A stretch of DNA of 64,000 nt from Owenia fusiformis. Taxonomy: Eukaryota > Annelida > Polychaeta > Sabellida > Oweniidae. Below are positions 9,975 through 22,662 of this stretch, piece after piece. The stretch's first letter is position 1. Each line of letters starts with the position of its first letter. The position numbers and the translations under genes are program-made. The notes under the pieces are model-generated. The model did no database searches, was not told the DNA's origin, and worked only from the letters and a program-made list of their open reading frames with translations. The stretch spans positions 1,933,341 to 1,997,340 of the forward strand of contig CAIIXF020000008.1 of the NCBI GenBank assembly GCA_903813345.2. The letters are read 5' to 3'.

Positions 9975-11169
9975 GCATGTACACAATGTAAATAGACATA
10001 ACTATTGGTTGTCATAGCAACAGATTATTGGGACAATGCCTAGGCTCCGCATCAATAACAATATTCATTTGTTTTTAATAATAGTATTACAATGATGAAA
10101 CTTTCCAAAAGAATAATATTGATACTAAATTATCATGGAACTATAGCCAATTCGGGCAATTTAGACAATAAGGGACTGGACGTATTGGTTGGAAAGGGTA
10201 TATTGACTATATGCATTAATTTTGCTGTATTTTTACTTTAAAATAAACTTTATATTTTTCTGTGTCATTTTTGAAGAAATGAATGAAAATTTTAACATAA
10301 TAAAGTATAAGTAGGAAAGAACTTTAAATTGCTGTTCAGTATGGTGATTTTCTCATTGAAATACAAAATATACTCGTCTATTTAAAAATACACAAACTAA
10401 TTCAGTTATGACGTCACAATCAATATGCAAATGAGCTAATTTGCATAAATGTAATTTTGAAAAATTGAGCTCTATTTTATCTTTAATATGATATAAATTT
10501 TATCAAAATCGAAGAAATATTGGGGGAGTTATGTGTAAAAAACACTTTCTTGTCATTATTTTTGTGGTTACTATGGAAACGAGCATGTGGGCACTTAAGG
10601 TCCACATTTCATAATTTTTAACAAGTGAATCTCAAAGTTAGCACTATGAGCTTTCCAACGGTACCAAATTTATCCATAGCCCTATGTCATAAGTGTACAT
10701 TTATAAGTGCTTTCCTAGCACTTTTGGGCCATCATTTAGACTACCTACAATAGAAAGGGCAATTAACGGACATGTTAAGAGTGATTTTAGTGTTTTGGGG
10801 GTATGGTTTTGATTTGGCTGTAGAAAAAAAATTAGCTCGGTGACCCCATATTTTTTTCGGGTCATTATTTTAACAATTGAATGAAGTTAAAATCAATGAA
10901 ATATAAAAAAAAGTTATTGTTGGGAAATTACTATTATTTAATGTTATTATAGGGGAGAAAATACATTATTTTCCCCATTGAAATACAATGAAAAGGTCAA
11001 TTTAGGGGATATCTAAGAGTGATTTTTAGTGTTTTGGGTATGATTTTGTTTTGGCTGTAAAAAAAATTCGAGCACGGTGACCCTAATTTTTTTGGGTCTC
11101 ATTTTTCTCAGAATTGAACAAAGTTTCACATATAAAAAAATAAAAAAAATTTATTGTTGGCATCATTTA

Positions 11170-11312
11170 CGCAACCACCCTCTTAAATAAATGAAAAACA
11201 ACAGGCAGAATTAATGGAAATCATAAATCTAACATGGAAAAGTTGAAAAGTCCCTAAACAGGCAATTTTGAGAAAACAACCAGTGAAAATTGCCTGTTGC
11301 CTGCTTCTAATG
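11170..11312. mobile_element. CAGGGGTT-type element, inverted copy
   Basis: Matches the reverse complement of 61925-62100: AAATCTAACATGGAAAAGTT, AAAGTCCCT and GAAACCCCTG are shared. Left end not clear. Confidence 0.65.
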
Positions 11313-11390
11313 AAACCCCTGTAAGTAGAAACAAATCCCAATCTTAGTTTGTGGTAATAGTGGAGGATGAACAAATTCTAACCTATAAAA

Positions 11391-12060
11391 AATGTGAAAC
11401 AATTGTTTTGACAGGAAATGTTCAACTATGGCAGTTTGTTTGTGTATGTGTTGCATGTCAATGTTACATTAGTGTATAAAGAGGAAGGAAACCCACAGAG
11501 CTTTAGCCATGACAAACATACATGTATTACGGCTCTTGCGTACCACCTTCGTTTGCCTAAATTCTTGCCAGTTAGTTTTTATGTTTAATCGATGCATGGG
11601 CTTTCAACTAGATTCCCTACATCTTCCTTTATCTTGATGTGTAATAACAAATGATGTGAAATGATATTGGTTAACACGCCAGAAATCGACATAATAATAA
11701 TTCAAATAATTATTCGAAGTTATTAGAAAATTTTTAAAGAACGTGAAATAATTGTTTTGACAGGAAATGTTCAACTACGGCAGTTTGTTTGTGTATGTGT
11801 TGCATGTCAATGTTACATTAGTGTATAAAGAGGAGGGAAACCCACAAAGCTTTAGCCATGACAAACATATTACGTCTCTTGAGTACCACCTTCGTTTGCG
11901 TAAATTCTCACCAGTTAGTTTTTATGTTTAATCGATGTAAGCATATTCCTTACATCTTCCTTTATCTTGATGTGAAATAACAAATGATGTGAAATGATAA
12001 CACACCAGAAATTGACATAATAATAATTCAAATAATTATTCGAAGCGTTATTAGAAAATT
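11391..12060. repeat. Tandem duplication, ~348-bp period
   Basis: ATTGTTTTGACAGGAAATG at about 11402 recurs at about 11749, followed by long near-identical sequence (GCAGTTTGTTTGTGTATGTG, GAGTACCACC-type blocks, ATAATTCAAATAATTATTCG). No open frame crosses it. Confidence 0.85.
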
Positions 12061-13151
12061 TTGAATCCGCCATTTTTGTTTGTCAAATTGGACAAATCAG
12101 GACGGTGGGTCATTTCAATACAGACTTACTTTATAGATGTAGGTCATCTTTGAACCCTGGGGTTTCTCTCCCTCTTGTGTATATAGGAGCTAGGTATGCA
12201 CATACTTTCTATAAATAATTTTTATTGCAACTAAATGTATATCACATCTCTTAGATTAATAGATAAAATGGAACTATATTATTCACCTCAATTTCAAAAA
12301 CATGTAATGAAAAAGTTATTTCATCATGTTTAGGGTCATTCTGACCATGGCCATTGTGATCCTGGTCCTGTAATCGATATGTGGCACTATTTGAATTGAC
12401 TGGAGGTCAAAACAGAACTCTGTTATCTTCGTTCAAAAAATGTCTAAAATGCCACATTTTTGTCACTTCCTGTTTTGTCATTTCCTGTTAAGTACCACTG
12501 CACCATAATTGCTATGATGCTGAGCTCAATAATTCACACAATAAAGCAGTGGCATGATGTTAACCCTTAGAGCGCTGATTTGTTTTGGACGTGCATTCCG
12601 TGGAGACTGACTTGTTTGGGGATTGATTCCTTTTTTCAGACATGCATATAGAACCTCATAATACCAAAAGTATGATGCATATATGCATTTATCATATGGA
12701 TGCAATATGGTAGCTAAGTTAGTAAAATGCCATGAAAAAGCATTAAGAGTTATGAAGGGGTCATCTAACCCTATACATTGACTTGAAGTCAAAGTTTATG
12801 ACAGAGATTTGTCTGAAAATTTTCAAAAACTTCTAATCACCATTTACCCACATATCAATGATATTTCCTTCATTTTTAACAGATTAAAATGATAGATTTA
12901 CCTCTAATATCATCATCTGATTATACATGGTGATCGATTTTCTCATATTTGATGATCAAACAAAATGTCAATCAAAATGTCAATTCAAAAATTTTCTCCT
13001 CGTAAAATTGAGTTTTAGAGCTAAAATGACATAGCACCCCCAATTAAAAGACAACGGAGGAAAGAAGAACCGATAGACAACTTGACTAGAGCAGAAAAAT
13101 AACGACAAAGGACCGTACTAACCTGAATCTGGCCTCGGAAGTGTAGAAATT

Positions 13152-14509
13152 TTGAACAAAAGAAAACCCCGCCAAATTACGACATCGGATATGGCTTCAA
13201 AAGATTCTCCAAGAGTGAGACATTCAAGTGTAAATCTTCTAGGGAATATTGTTCTTAGTGATCTTGGATTCGCAAAAGATAGTGAAAAGGGATCGGATTC
13301 AGAGATTGAAAATGAAATGTCGCAAAATATTGCCGAAAAGGTACCTGCAGAAAATGAGTCCACTTCCGGTGAAAGAAAAAATACACGTTCATCGACGAAA
13401 GCTGCAAAAAACAACAAGGTAAAGGTAAAAAAAGACACCAAGAGGAAAGACAAAGGTGACGGAGAGGGAGTTGGCAAGGTAATTATTGACTATCCATGTG
13501 AATTCTGTAAAAAACCACCCGCAGAAATCCAGTGTGAGCGTTGTTTGAAATGGGCTTGTATCACATGCCAAGACCTGTCCCTAAATCTGATTGGAATTCT
13601 TCAAAAGCACAAAAATATTCATTGGTACTGTAAACAATGTAGTCCCATTGTAGATCAGTCAGTTCAAGCATCAAGATCGGCAAGACCAAAAACAAATGAC
13701 TCAAATTTAACTGATCCCCTTGTTGAGACACAATTACAGCAAATATCAACAGTTCTCGGAGAAATAACAACAAAATTAGCCGACATACAGGGGAAGCAGG
13801 ATAAGGTATCACCCCAAAACAATTCCGAGAAAAGCAATTCCACTCAAAGTAATACTGAATCAGAACATGTGCCCCCTCAGCCAGCCAATACAAATGTAAC
13901 AGCATCACTGCGTGAATATGCTGAAAGGGAAAAACGCAAAAACAATCTAGTCATATTTAATATTCCAGAAAGTAAAGCCAGCACACCACGTCAAAGATTG
14001 TTGGATGATACAAAGAAAGCAGATGACCTTATCACGGATGGACTTGAATTAGAAGTCGAGCTTGAGAAATCATTCCGTCTAGGAAAACCAGCCCCGAACA
14101 AAACTCGACCACTGCTAGTAGTCACTAAAGAAACAAGGGATAAGTATGAAATCCTACGTAATGCCAAATCGTTGAGGAATAAAGGGGACAACTACAGAGA
14201 CATATACATTAAGCCTGATATGACACCCCTTGAAAGAGATATTCATGTCGACTGCTTGAGGAACTGAGAAGTCTACCTAATAATGGAAAAGACTATATCA
14301 TAAAGAAGGGAGTTATAATCCCCAGGAACACAACTGCACAAGCCAGGCCCCGTGGAAATACTTCATCTAATGAAGCTAAGAAGAGCGGAGGACAGGAAAC
14401 GACAATTAATGAACAGCCTACCCCAGCACCAGAAATCAACAAACTGCCAAAACAGCCGCCTCTTTTGATTGTAACGCAGGAGGGTGATTCGGGGGACGAG
14501 GACGAGTAA
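13152..14509 (+). pseudogene. LINE ORF1 with PHD-like finger, frameshifted near its end
   Basis: RNA-binding/chaperone-type ORF1. The open frame runs 13152-14267 (371 residues): charged N-terminus; a cysteine cluster at residues 116-163 (C116, C119, C128, C131, C136, C139, then WYCKQC) resembling a PHD finger; a predicted coiled coil near 190-240; and a C-terminal domain (NNLVIFNIPES..., PLLVVTKET) like the RRM-type domain of LINE ORF1 proteins. Sequence downstream stays open in another frame to a TAA at 14507-14509, so a 1-nt indel near 14250 truncates it. Start could also be the Met at residue 14. Confidence 0.85.
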
Positions 14510-14562
14510 CCCCTAGACAAAACAGTAATGTAAATATTGTAAATAGTGTAAATAAACTGAAA

Positions 14563-17428
14563 GTGATATATACAAACATTGACAGTCTTCCGAATAAAAA
14601 AGATGAACTCGAATTGTTAGTCCATAATATGAAGCCAGATGTAATCGGAGTTGTTGAAGTTAATGTTAAAAGAAAAGACTATGAATTATCTGAAGCACAA
14701 ATTTCTCTCCAAGGGTATACCCCCTTCACTAACAACCTGCAAGAAAATACTAGAGGTGTGATAGTTTATGTTAAGGAGAACTTAAAATGTCATCAACTTG
14801 AAACAGACCATAACGTCAAGGAATCAGTATGGCTGAATATGAGTTGTGGAAAGGACAATGCAATAATTGGCTGTATATATAGAAGCCCAACAAGCGAGGA
14901 AACAAACTCAGAAGCCCTATTTGACCAGATAAAAAACAATTGTGACAAAAAACCAACGCATTTACTTATTATGGGGGACTTCAATCTTCCAGGAATAAAC
15001 TGGGAACTAAATTGTACAACTCCAGGATGCCCTGACAGAAGAATTGCTGATGTATTCACTGAACTTGTAGATGATACCTTCCTCTACCAGTATGTAAGTG
15101 AGCCAACGCGGGGTGATAATATCCTTGATCTAGTACTGTCAAATGAAATGGACATGGTTTCAGATCTGGAGATACAGGCAGGAATAGGGAAAAGTGATCA
15201 TCAAGTAATAAGTTTTGTCCTTCATTACCAGGCTGAGTTTACAGTACAAGAACGATTAATCCCCCTACTGAACCAGGCCAATTATGAAAAGATGAAGGAA
15301 GAACTGAGCATCGACTGGGACAGGGAATTTAAAGACAAGGATATTGATGAATGCTGGGACATGTTCAAAAGAAGAATGGACGAAAGTTATAGTAAAAATG
15401 TCCCACAAGTCAAGGCTAGAAAAACAGCAAAAGCATGGATGGATAAGAGATGTTTAGCACAAATCAAACGAAAACATGGTGCATGGAAGAGGTACCAAAG
15501 AACGAAGAAGGGAGAGGAATACCAGCAATACGTTAAGGAGAGAAACCAGGCTAAAAATGAGGTAACTAGAGCTATCAAGGAATTTGAAAGGAATATTGCA
15601 AAATCAGCAAAATCCCAACCAAGGAAATTTTGGGGGTACAGCAACAGCAAAATGAAAACAAGGAGTGGAATACCCCAGCTCAACAGAGAGGATGGCACAA
15701 CAACAACTAGTGACTTAGATAAAGCAGAAGAGCTGAATAGATTCTTCTCTAGTGTCTTTACCAAGGAGAACAAGGATAACATACCAACAGGTCACTATAT
15801 CAGAATAACAAGTTACATCGAGGCCTGGACTTTCACAGAAGATGAAGTAATGAAAAAGCTGGAGCTTCTAAGAACAAACAAGTCACCCGGGCCAGACAAG
15901 ATAAAACCCCGCATATTAAAGGAACTCAGGTGTACCATATGCAGACCTCTATACCTCCTATTCAAGATGTCAACAAACTCTGGAACGCTGCCTCAAGATT
16001 GGAAACAAGCTAATATTTCACCGATATTTAAAAAAGGGAAGAAAAACCTATCTACCAACTACAGGCCAGTAAGTTTAACGTCCATAGTATGTAAGATACT
16101 CGAATCCATTATTAGAGAAAGGATCCTGTCACACTTATCAGAAAACAACCTTTTGACGCAATGCCAGCATGGCTTCCTACCGTGTCGATCATGTGTAACC
16201 AATCTCTTGACGACTCTTGAAAAATGGACTGAAGTTCTCGATAGTGGTAGCAATATAGACGCAATTTACCTAGACTTTAAGAAAGCATTTGACAAAGTCC
16301 CCCACGAGCGTCTTATAAAGAAAATTGAAAATCTTGGAATTATGGGTAATGCCCTCCAGTGGTTGAAATCCTTCCTCGGAGCAAATACAGGAAATGACCA
16401 ATTCGACCCCGCGAATCGAGCCTCAACAGACAATGCTGAGAGTGGAAATTCACAATTAAGGAAACAACGAGTAATAATCAATGGAGAAGCATCGTCATGG
16501 AAAGATGTCACTTCTGGAATCCCGCAGGGAACCGGTAATGTTTCTCGTATTTGTAAATGACATACCCCAGACTGTTAACAGCCCTCTGATAATGTTTGCA
16601 GACGATACAAAACTGTACCGGGAAGTGAACACCACGGATGACTGTGACGAGCTACAGGAAGACATCCAATCCCTAATGAATTGGACAAATGATTGGCAAC
16701 TTCAATTTAACAGTGAAAAATGCAAGGTCTTAAGAATTGGTAAATCTTCTCCAGACTACAGTTACACTATGGGTAATACAGTTCTCCAGGAATCAGAATG
16801 TGAAAAAGACTTGGGAATGATGGTGGCGAATGACTTAAAGAACAAAACACACATACTGATGGTGGTAAAAAAGGCCAACCAAATTCTTGGTCTTATCCGA
16901 AGAACTTTCCAGTTTTTGGATCCTTCAAATATGATGATGTTATATAAGGCTATGGTCAGGCCACACTTGGAATATGCAAACACTGTATGGTCACCATACT
17001 TAATACAGGATATTGAAGCTATTGAAGCAGTCCAGAGGAGAGCTACAAGATGCATACCAGGATTCCAAGATAAAGAGTACTCCCAAAGACTTATGGACCT
17101 AAAGTTACCATCACTTGTGTTCAGGCGCTTAAGAGGGGATATGCTTGAAACTTGGAAAATCCTCAATGAAAAATATGACATTCCAATTAGCAATATTCTA
17201 CCTCTATCACATAGCATAGGAAGGACCAGAGGCAACAATAAGAGAATCTTGAAAAAACAAAACAGATTGATTTTAAGACAAGGATTCTTTACCCAAAGGG
17301 TAGTAAACTCTTGGAATTCCCTCCCCCAAGAAGTAGTGGAAGCTGATGACCTGAATCACTTTAAGAGTAAGCTTGACAGACTATGGAGAGACCACCCAGC
17401 CAAATACAACTATAGAGCCTTGAAGTAG
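14563..17428 (+). pseudogene. LINE ORF2 endonuclease-reverse transcriptase, broken in RT
   Basis: APE-type endonuclease at the N-terminus (N5, E32, YRSP at 106, GDFNLPGINW near 138-147, SDH at 211-213), then RT blocks (NKSPGPDKI, NYRPVSLTS, YLDFKKAFDKVPH, SGIPQG). The frame ends at 16560 just after SGIPQG and resumes in another frame (from about 16541) with FVNDIPQ and FADDTKLY, then a C-terminal region with VQRRATRCIPGF and LKLPSLVFRRLRGD. About 11 nt appear deleted between the PQG and FVNDIP motifs, removing part of the RT palm. The element is dead but otherwise well preserved. Confidence 0.9.
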
Positions 17429-17541
17429 ACACAAGTCAATTAATTGGGGTCAATGCTAAACAATTATGCTCATTTTATCTAAAGAACGGCCAAAGGTCAA
17501 GACGACCTAAGCAGTGAAAACTATAACTATAACTATAACTA

Positions 17542-18969
17542 AGTATTCTTCAATTTAATCCAATTGTTTATATCCAAATGTTCACTTCAGGTCACTTCCG
17601 GTTTCCATCTTCCGGTCAATATTTTCGAAATAAAAAGTTTAAAAATATTTTTGTTTCATTAATATATATCTTTTATTGACTCTTTAGATGTCATATCATG
17701 ACATATTAGTCACTAAGGTAGAGCAGTTCCCATTGTAGAGTTGAAGAACTGGTATCTTTATCCTGGCTAGAACCATAGACAATTTTAGCCAGCGCCAGCC
17801 TTTTATCGAGATTAATAATTGTGTCTATTCAACTCATTTTGTAAAAATATGATGTATGAATGTTAACAACACCATCAACTATCAAAAACATCACATTTTG
17901 AGAAGAATAGCGGCAAATTATTTTAGGTAAAGACTTCTGACTTTTTGCAAACACTTTCAACATTATCAAGCAAGTAAACTCGCCCATCGTCTATCAGGAA
18001 TGTGACGTCAAAGCGAGTAAACTCGCTCAGCGTCTAGGGTTATAAATATTTATATATTTTAAGTTTATATACTGGTACATACATGTACTTACATGACCAA
18101 GATGATTGCTGTGTTATTATATCAAAGCGGATATAATTACATGTACATCATGGCATCCTGCCAAGAATCACATATCCAATGTTATCTAAAAATGTCTGTT
18201 TATTTCAAATCTGATCATTGAATTTCAAAAATATCAATCTTTACTATCGCAAACGTCTTTGATGTTATCGGTTCAGCCAAAAGTTAGAAGAGCTTTACAA
18301 TTGACCTTTGATTATGTGTGTGTACATCTGCTAGGTTTCCAACAGTAATGTAATTCCCATCTTTTGCTTATGAATCATCCTGGTGATCAAAATGTCCACC
18401 ATTTCTTAGCCTGAATTTCAAAAGTGATTTTGAATTTCAAAAGTCTTGAGTTCAAGTTCAACTTTTAAAATGCTACAAATTATGCAAACTGTTGCTCTAT
18501 AAATGGAAGAAATACTTACTGAATCTCTATGATGGATTTATTGCCTCATTTCCACGGCTCAGGTGGTTATATTATGTCATTTAGAAACCAAAATGAAACA
18601 TTTCCCAAGTTGGAATTCCCAGAAATGAAAATTGTACACTCGTTAGGAGGTCATCTTGATTTTTGACAAAGATTTTTCAGCGCGACAAATAGAATGATCA
18701 TCAACTAGTAAGTAGCCTATATAGTGTTCAAATTATTTATTATTATTAAGAAGTAGCTGAGAAGTAGACAAAATATACTAATTAGAGATAGCAAATGAAA
18801 AAAGTAAGTTCAGATTGACAGGTCACAACATCCGGGACATTTCAAAATGGATTCTGAAAGTTTTTTGAAAGTTTTTAAAATTGATAATAAATTGTGTTTT
18901 CTTCATGTACGGTGCGCTATGGAGCTATACTAAGACACCGAAACATTAGATCTACTAACATTTTACAAT
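17542..18969. other. Intergenic, no gene seen
   Basis: AT-rich region between the LINE and the HMG gene. AGCGAGTAAACTCGCTCAGCGTC near 18014, with a partner AAGTAAACTCGCCCATCGTC at about 17971, is a short direct repeat. The proximal promoter of the HMG gene should lie here but no core element is convincing. Confidence 0.5.
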
Positions 18970-20826
18970 ATGACGTTAAAGGAGTGTTTACTGTGTCGAG
19001 TATTAAGTGAAGAGGAAGACTTGAACATAGTTTCTGCCAAAGATGTTCAGAGAATGCAAAAAATCACTGGCAGAGATATACAAATGACAGGTGATGATGA
19101 TGAATTAGTCGTCTGTGTTTCTTGCCGTATTCACATAGATAGTATGAAATTTAGCAATGAATCAAGAAGTACTATTACCATAGACTCTGGTGCCAACGCA
19201 TCGAGTGAATTTACAAGGCTAAAACCGCACAATCTTCCTGATCCTCGCAGTGTCGTTCCAACTGAATCTTCCCTATATGAGCAGACACTGCAAAAAATTA
19301 TTGATGAAGTTCGAGCTGTACTAGGTGAAACTGTACCAAATAGCGAATGTGGACTATGGATAAGCGATAAAAAGCATTCACTGGTGAAACAATTGAGTGA
19401 TCAAAATGCAAGTCAATCTGATTTAAGTAGAGTTGCAGGTATTTTAGCTCAAGAATGGAAAAATACTCATTCTCAAATGCTATGTATTCTAAAAATGCCC
19501 TGCACATCTTCAATTGATAATAAGAGTGATCCTAATTTATCATTGCTCAAATTTACACAAATAGGGAAGTCTGGACAAGTAACTGAAAATCAAATACAAC
19601 CGAATACTGTTGAATGCTATACTCAGGAGCTAACAAAAGTCAAAGACCCCAAGTTGCGACAAGGAAAGATCACAAATCAACCAGATAGACGTGAAGATAA
19701 CCATATTAAAAGACCACTGAATGCATTTATGTTGTGGTCAAAAGAATTCCGTACTGTGTTTAAAGAGAAAAATCCTAATCTTAATAATACACAGATCAGC
19801 CAACTGCTTGGGGAAGGTTGGCGAAAAATGTCTAATGAAGAGAAAGATGTTTATTATCTTAGATCATCAAGTTTAATGAGGCAACATTCCTTAGCGCATC
19901 CAGGTTATAAGTATCAACCTCGTATCAAGAAACCGAGAGTTTATAACCTAGGCCCAGATGACATACTCCAAAGTTCTTCCAGACAAAAAAATTTCAGTCC
20001 TTATGTGTCAAAGTATCAGACATATCCGCTGTCTGATGGCAACTTACGAAACCATACTAAAACATCAACAACGGTTGCTGATGCTCCCCTTGATGCAAAC
20101 CTACAAGTCTTCTCGGTAGAAACCATAAATCAGGAAGATTTTGACAAAATGGACTCTGAATCTTCAAGACAATGCAGCAATGATGAAAGTGATGACAGTG
20201 ACATCTATATTGAAGAAATCATTGATTCTGACGATTCTGATGATATTATTGACATAACTAAAGACGAAGAATCAAATACTTCAGCTTATGAAATCTCAAT
20301 CCAGAAAAAACATGAAACACATTCTAAATCTAGCACTCCTCAAACTATAATAATTGGAGATAGATATGTTAGAGCCAGTCAAACTCCTTTACATTACATT
20401 CCTATCCAAATCACTCCAGATACCCAGTCCTCTATAATCGATACCAATTCAAATGCACATACATCATCTTCACATAGTGGTGATGTCAACCACAATCTTG
20501 TTAGACACAGAGGTGGAAATAAAAATGAAAAAGGTGAGCATATTAAGAGGCCTCTGAATGCATTCATGGTGTTTAATAAAGAACTACGTAACAGTGAGTT
20601 CAAGGGGACCAGTCTTCACACCAGAGAGGTTAGCGCCATCCTCTCAAAACGCTGGAAAGATATGAGTGATGAATTGAAGAGCTCCTATTATGATAAAGCA
20701 GCTGAGCTTGGTAAAGAACATATGCGGAAATACCCGAATTACACTTATATGCCACGTATGGCACGTCCCAAAGGTACTCATAAATTGAGAAAATTCCCTC
20801 AGTTTAGGGATTTATATAAACTGTAA
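18970..20826 (+). CDS. Intronless protein with two SOX-like HMG boxes
   Basis: 618-residue open frame, probable nuclear DNA-binding protein. Residues 6-52: C-x2-C...C-x2-C, possibly a zinc-binding fold. HMG box 1 at about 245-323 (HIKRPLNAFMLWSKEFR..., ending HPGYKYQPRIKKPR) and box 2 at about 525-603 (HIKRPLNAFMVFNKELR..., ending YPNYTYMPRM). Both keep the RPLNAFM signature and the FM wedge of sequence-specific SOX/TCF/MAT boxes. Box 2 has Phe where SOX has Trp. The linker has an acidic Ser/Asp tract (about 405-435). Named SOX proteins normally have one box, so no orthologue is assigned. The absence of introns, unlike all other host genes here except the cGAS-like one, suggests retroposition or a lineage-specific expansion. 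Clean frame over 1.85 kb supports a functional gene. Confidence 0.85.
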   Translation: MTLKECLLCRVLSEEEDLNIVSAKDVQRMQKITGRDIQMTGDDDELVVCVSCRIHIDSMKFSNESRSTITIDSGANASSEFTRLKPHNLPDPRSVVPTESSLYEQTLQKIIDEVRAVLGETVPNSECGLWISDKKHSLVKQLSDQNASQSDLSRVAGILAQEWKNTHSQMLCILKMPCTSSIDNKSDPNLSLLKFTQIGKSGQVTENQIQPNTVECYTQELTKVKDPKLRQGKITNQPDRREDNHIKRPLNAFMLWSKEFRTVFKEKNPNLNNTQISQLLGEGWRKMSNEEKDVYYLRSSSLMRQHSLAHPGYKYQPRIKKPRVYNLGPDDILQSSSRQKNFSPYVSKYQTYPLSDGNLRNHTKTSTTVADAPLDANLQVFSVETINQEDFDKMDSESSRQCSNDESDDSDIYIEEIIDSDDSDDIIDITKDEESNTSAYEISIQKKHETHSKSSTPQTIIIGDRYVRASQTPLHYIPIQITPDTQSSIIDTNSNAHTSSSHSGDVNHNLVRHRGGNKNEKGEHIKRPLNAFMVFNKELRNSEFKGTSLHTREVSAILSKRWKDMSDELKSSYYDKAAELGKEHMRKYPNYTYMPRMARPKGTHKLRKFPQFRDLYKL

Positions 20827-21522
20827 AAATATGCAAAAATGAACTTAAGTACATGTACATTTAAACTTATAAGACTAAAACTTGTTAAAGTGAACATTCC
20901 AGGCTAGAGTTACCAACCCTTCCATCAGTCTGGGCTTCCAGCAATCAATATGAACATGACTCAAAGGTATAAGCCAGACATGAGGCAGACTCGCCTCGCC
21001 TATTTAAATTTGCCTCACATATTGTGTTGCTGTATTATCCCAAAGTTGAGGCCAGATTTGTAAACATTCAGTTCTATTACGTATTAGCCATGTTAGCAGA
21101 TTAGTGATATTGCAAAGAATGAAAATTAAAATGACGCTTTTGTAGTATGAGAAATATATTACAGATATCACCTTTTCCAGCTCACATGGATTTGAAAATA
21201 ATGTGACATTTTTATTCTAAGAACTCGCATGCAATGAAATGACGCATGAAATAATTATAAAGAAATGCTGTACATTATAATGGAATTCATAGAACAGAAG
21301 CCTAGTATGATTTTTTGTGATATCATTTTATTTACTCAACTATTGATCATGGTTACGCACACCAAATATAGCTGAGTGCTGGAAGTCTTGAGAGCTGGTG
21401 TATCATATTAGGCAAGGGGGATCCTGATATCACAAACATATAAGATAATCAGTTTTCTTATATTATTCATTATGTGGATGGGAATTTATACTCTGGAAAA
21501 TGTCTTCATTAATGTTTGTGTA
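20827..21522. other. Downstream region of HMG gene
   Basis: No gene or clear element. Probably includes the 3' UTR; no strong AATAAA close to the stop. Confidence 0.4.
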
Positions 21523-22484
21523 TACTGTAGATTGGGTTAATTTGGCGCTACTTAATTTGGCGATTTTGCCATTTTTGGCATATTGGCGGCTATTTAATTT
21601 AGCGGATATGCAAGAAAATTAACTTACGCACTGTTTGCGAATTACCATGTAAATGGATAAGTTTGGCTATGTCCATTTTTCTTTTGAGGACCACTGGCGA
21701 TCATCCTTTACATTTTGCACCTCGATCGATGCTGCTACTATACCACGCTTTTCCTTTCTAGTTTTTCCCTGAATATTAATGAGTGACTGACCAGTTCTGA
21801 GCCAATTTATGAGAGACATTTTTCATATTTTTGAAAGAAACTAAACCGGAAGTGACCTAAATACACTGGAGGAAATACTGTACGCCCGGTATTATTCGCG
21901 AGCTTTAATTTCGCGAATTTTGCGAAAACACGGTTTCGCGGCTATTAAATTTCGCGAATTTCACAAGTTTGAAATTCATTATTCTTGGAATTCTCAAGCT
22001 AAATTACTAGTAGATGTACAGTAATTGCACTTACCTGATGTCCCGCGTTTGGAATTGGACTTCATGTTATCTTTTGCAATTGCACTTCATTTGCAATGAT
22101 GTGATCGATATCATTATTGGGCCTACTGGTGGTACTGGGCCGAATCAGCCAACGTAAAATGGACATTACTGAAGTCCTGAAGATCGTGGATATCCAATTA
22201 TCGCCCAATAACACTACACAAAACGAAAATGCATCAGAGCCCCGGGTAATAACAAATTCCCGGGGATTTAATTGGCAATTTCGCGACGATAATTTTTCGC
22301 GATTTTAACACCATCGCGAAAAGCGCGAAAGTTAATCGCACGCGAATAATACCGGGCGTACAGTACTCTAGATAATTCCCGGGGATTTATTTTAAATTTT
22401 GGCGAAGATTTATATTGGCGAATTTTTCAATTTCGCCAAATTCGCCAAATTAAAGCGGGCGCCAAATTAACCCAATCTACAGTA
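21523..22484. mobile_element. Outer TIR element of a nested pair (TTTGGCG type)
   Basis: Terminal inverted repeats TACTGTAGATTGGGTTAA...TTAACCCAATCTACAGTA. Subterminal sequence is dense in AATTTGGCG / CGCCAAATT words on both sides. Interrupted by the element at 21876-22365; AATTCCCGGGGATTTA occurs both inside (22255) and right of (22375) the inner element. Confidence 0.85.
21876..22365. mobile_element. Inner TIR element (TTCGCG type) nested in 21523-22484
   Basis: Inverted ends TACTGTACGCCCGGTATTAT and ATAATACCGGGCGTACAGTA. The inside repeats AATTTCGCG / CGCGAA words. Same overall design as the outer element but with a different core word. Confidence 0.85.
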
Positions 22485-22662
22485 TTATAATATGTTTTTC
22501 ACAAATCTTGATTTTCATTTTTTAGAAATCTAAAATTATTTCATACAACACCTTCTTTTTAATTTTTGTCTCAGGCAAATAAATCGAGATTATCCTATAT
22601 GCAATATGTGATTCATATTACAGCAGTACATGTATTGGGATTAGGCCATGGCCAATAGAATG

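Larger units (their letters stand above)
9073..13039. other. Intergenic region of old repeats
   Basis: No coding gene supported. Contains CAGGGTATCC (possible mariner-type end, partner not found) at 9649, a MITE at 9811-9974, two diverged direct copies at 10781-10930 and 11018-11162 (both with TTAGTGTTTTGGG and GGTGACCC), a CAGGGGTT-family element at about 11170-11312, and a roughly 348-bp tandem duplication at 11391-12060. Confidence 0.6.
13040..17541 (+). mobile_element. CR1/L2-like non-LTR retrotransposon, near full length, inactive
   Basis: Two-ORF LINE: ORF1 13152-14509 and ORF2 14563-17428, both broken by frameshifts. The 3' end has a stem-loop (AGGTC-aagac-GACCT at about 17493) just before a short tandem tail of ACTATA units (about 17518-17541), typical of LINEs whose RT recognises a hairpin plus short repeats. 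The 5' end is not sharply defined; I see nothing of the element upstream of about 13040. No target duplication was found by eye. Confidence 0.9.

Noticed and set aside
15387-15782. 131-residue minus-strand frame inside the LINE
   Set aside because: Antisense shadow of ORF2.
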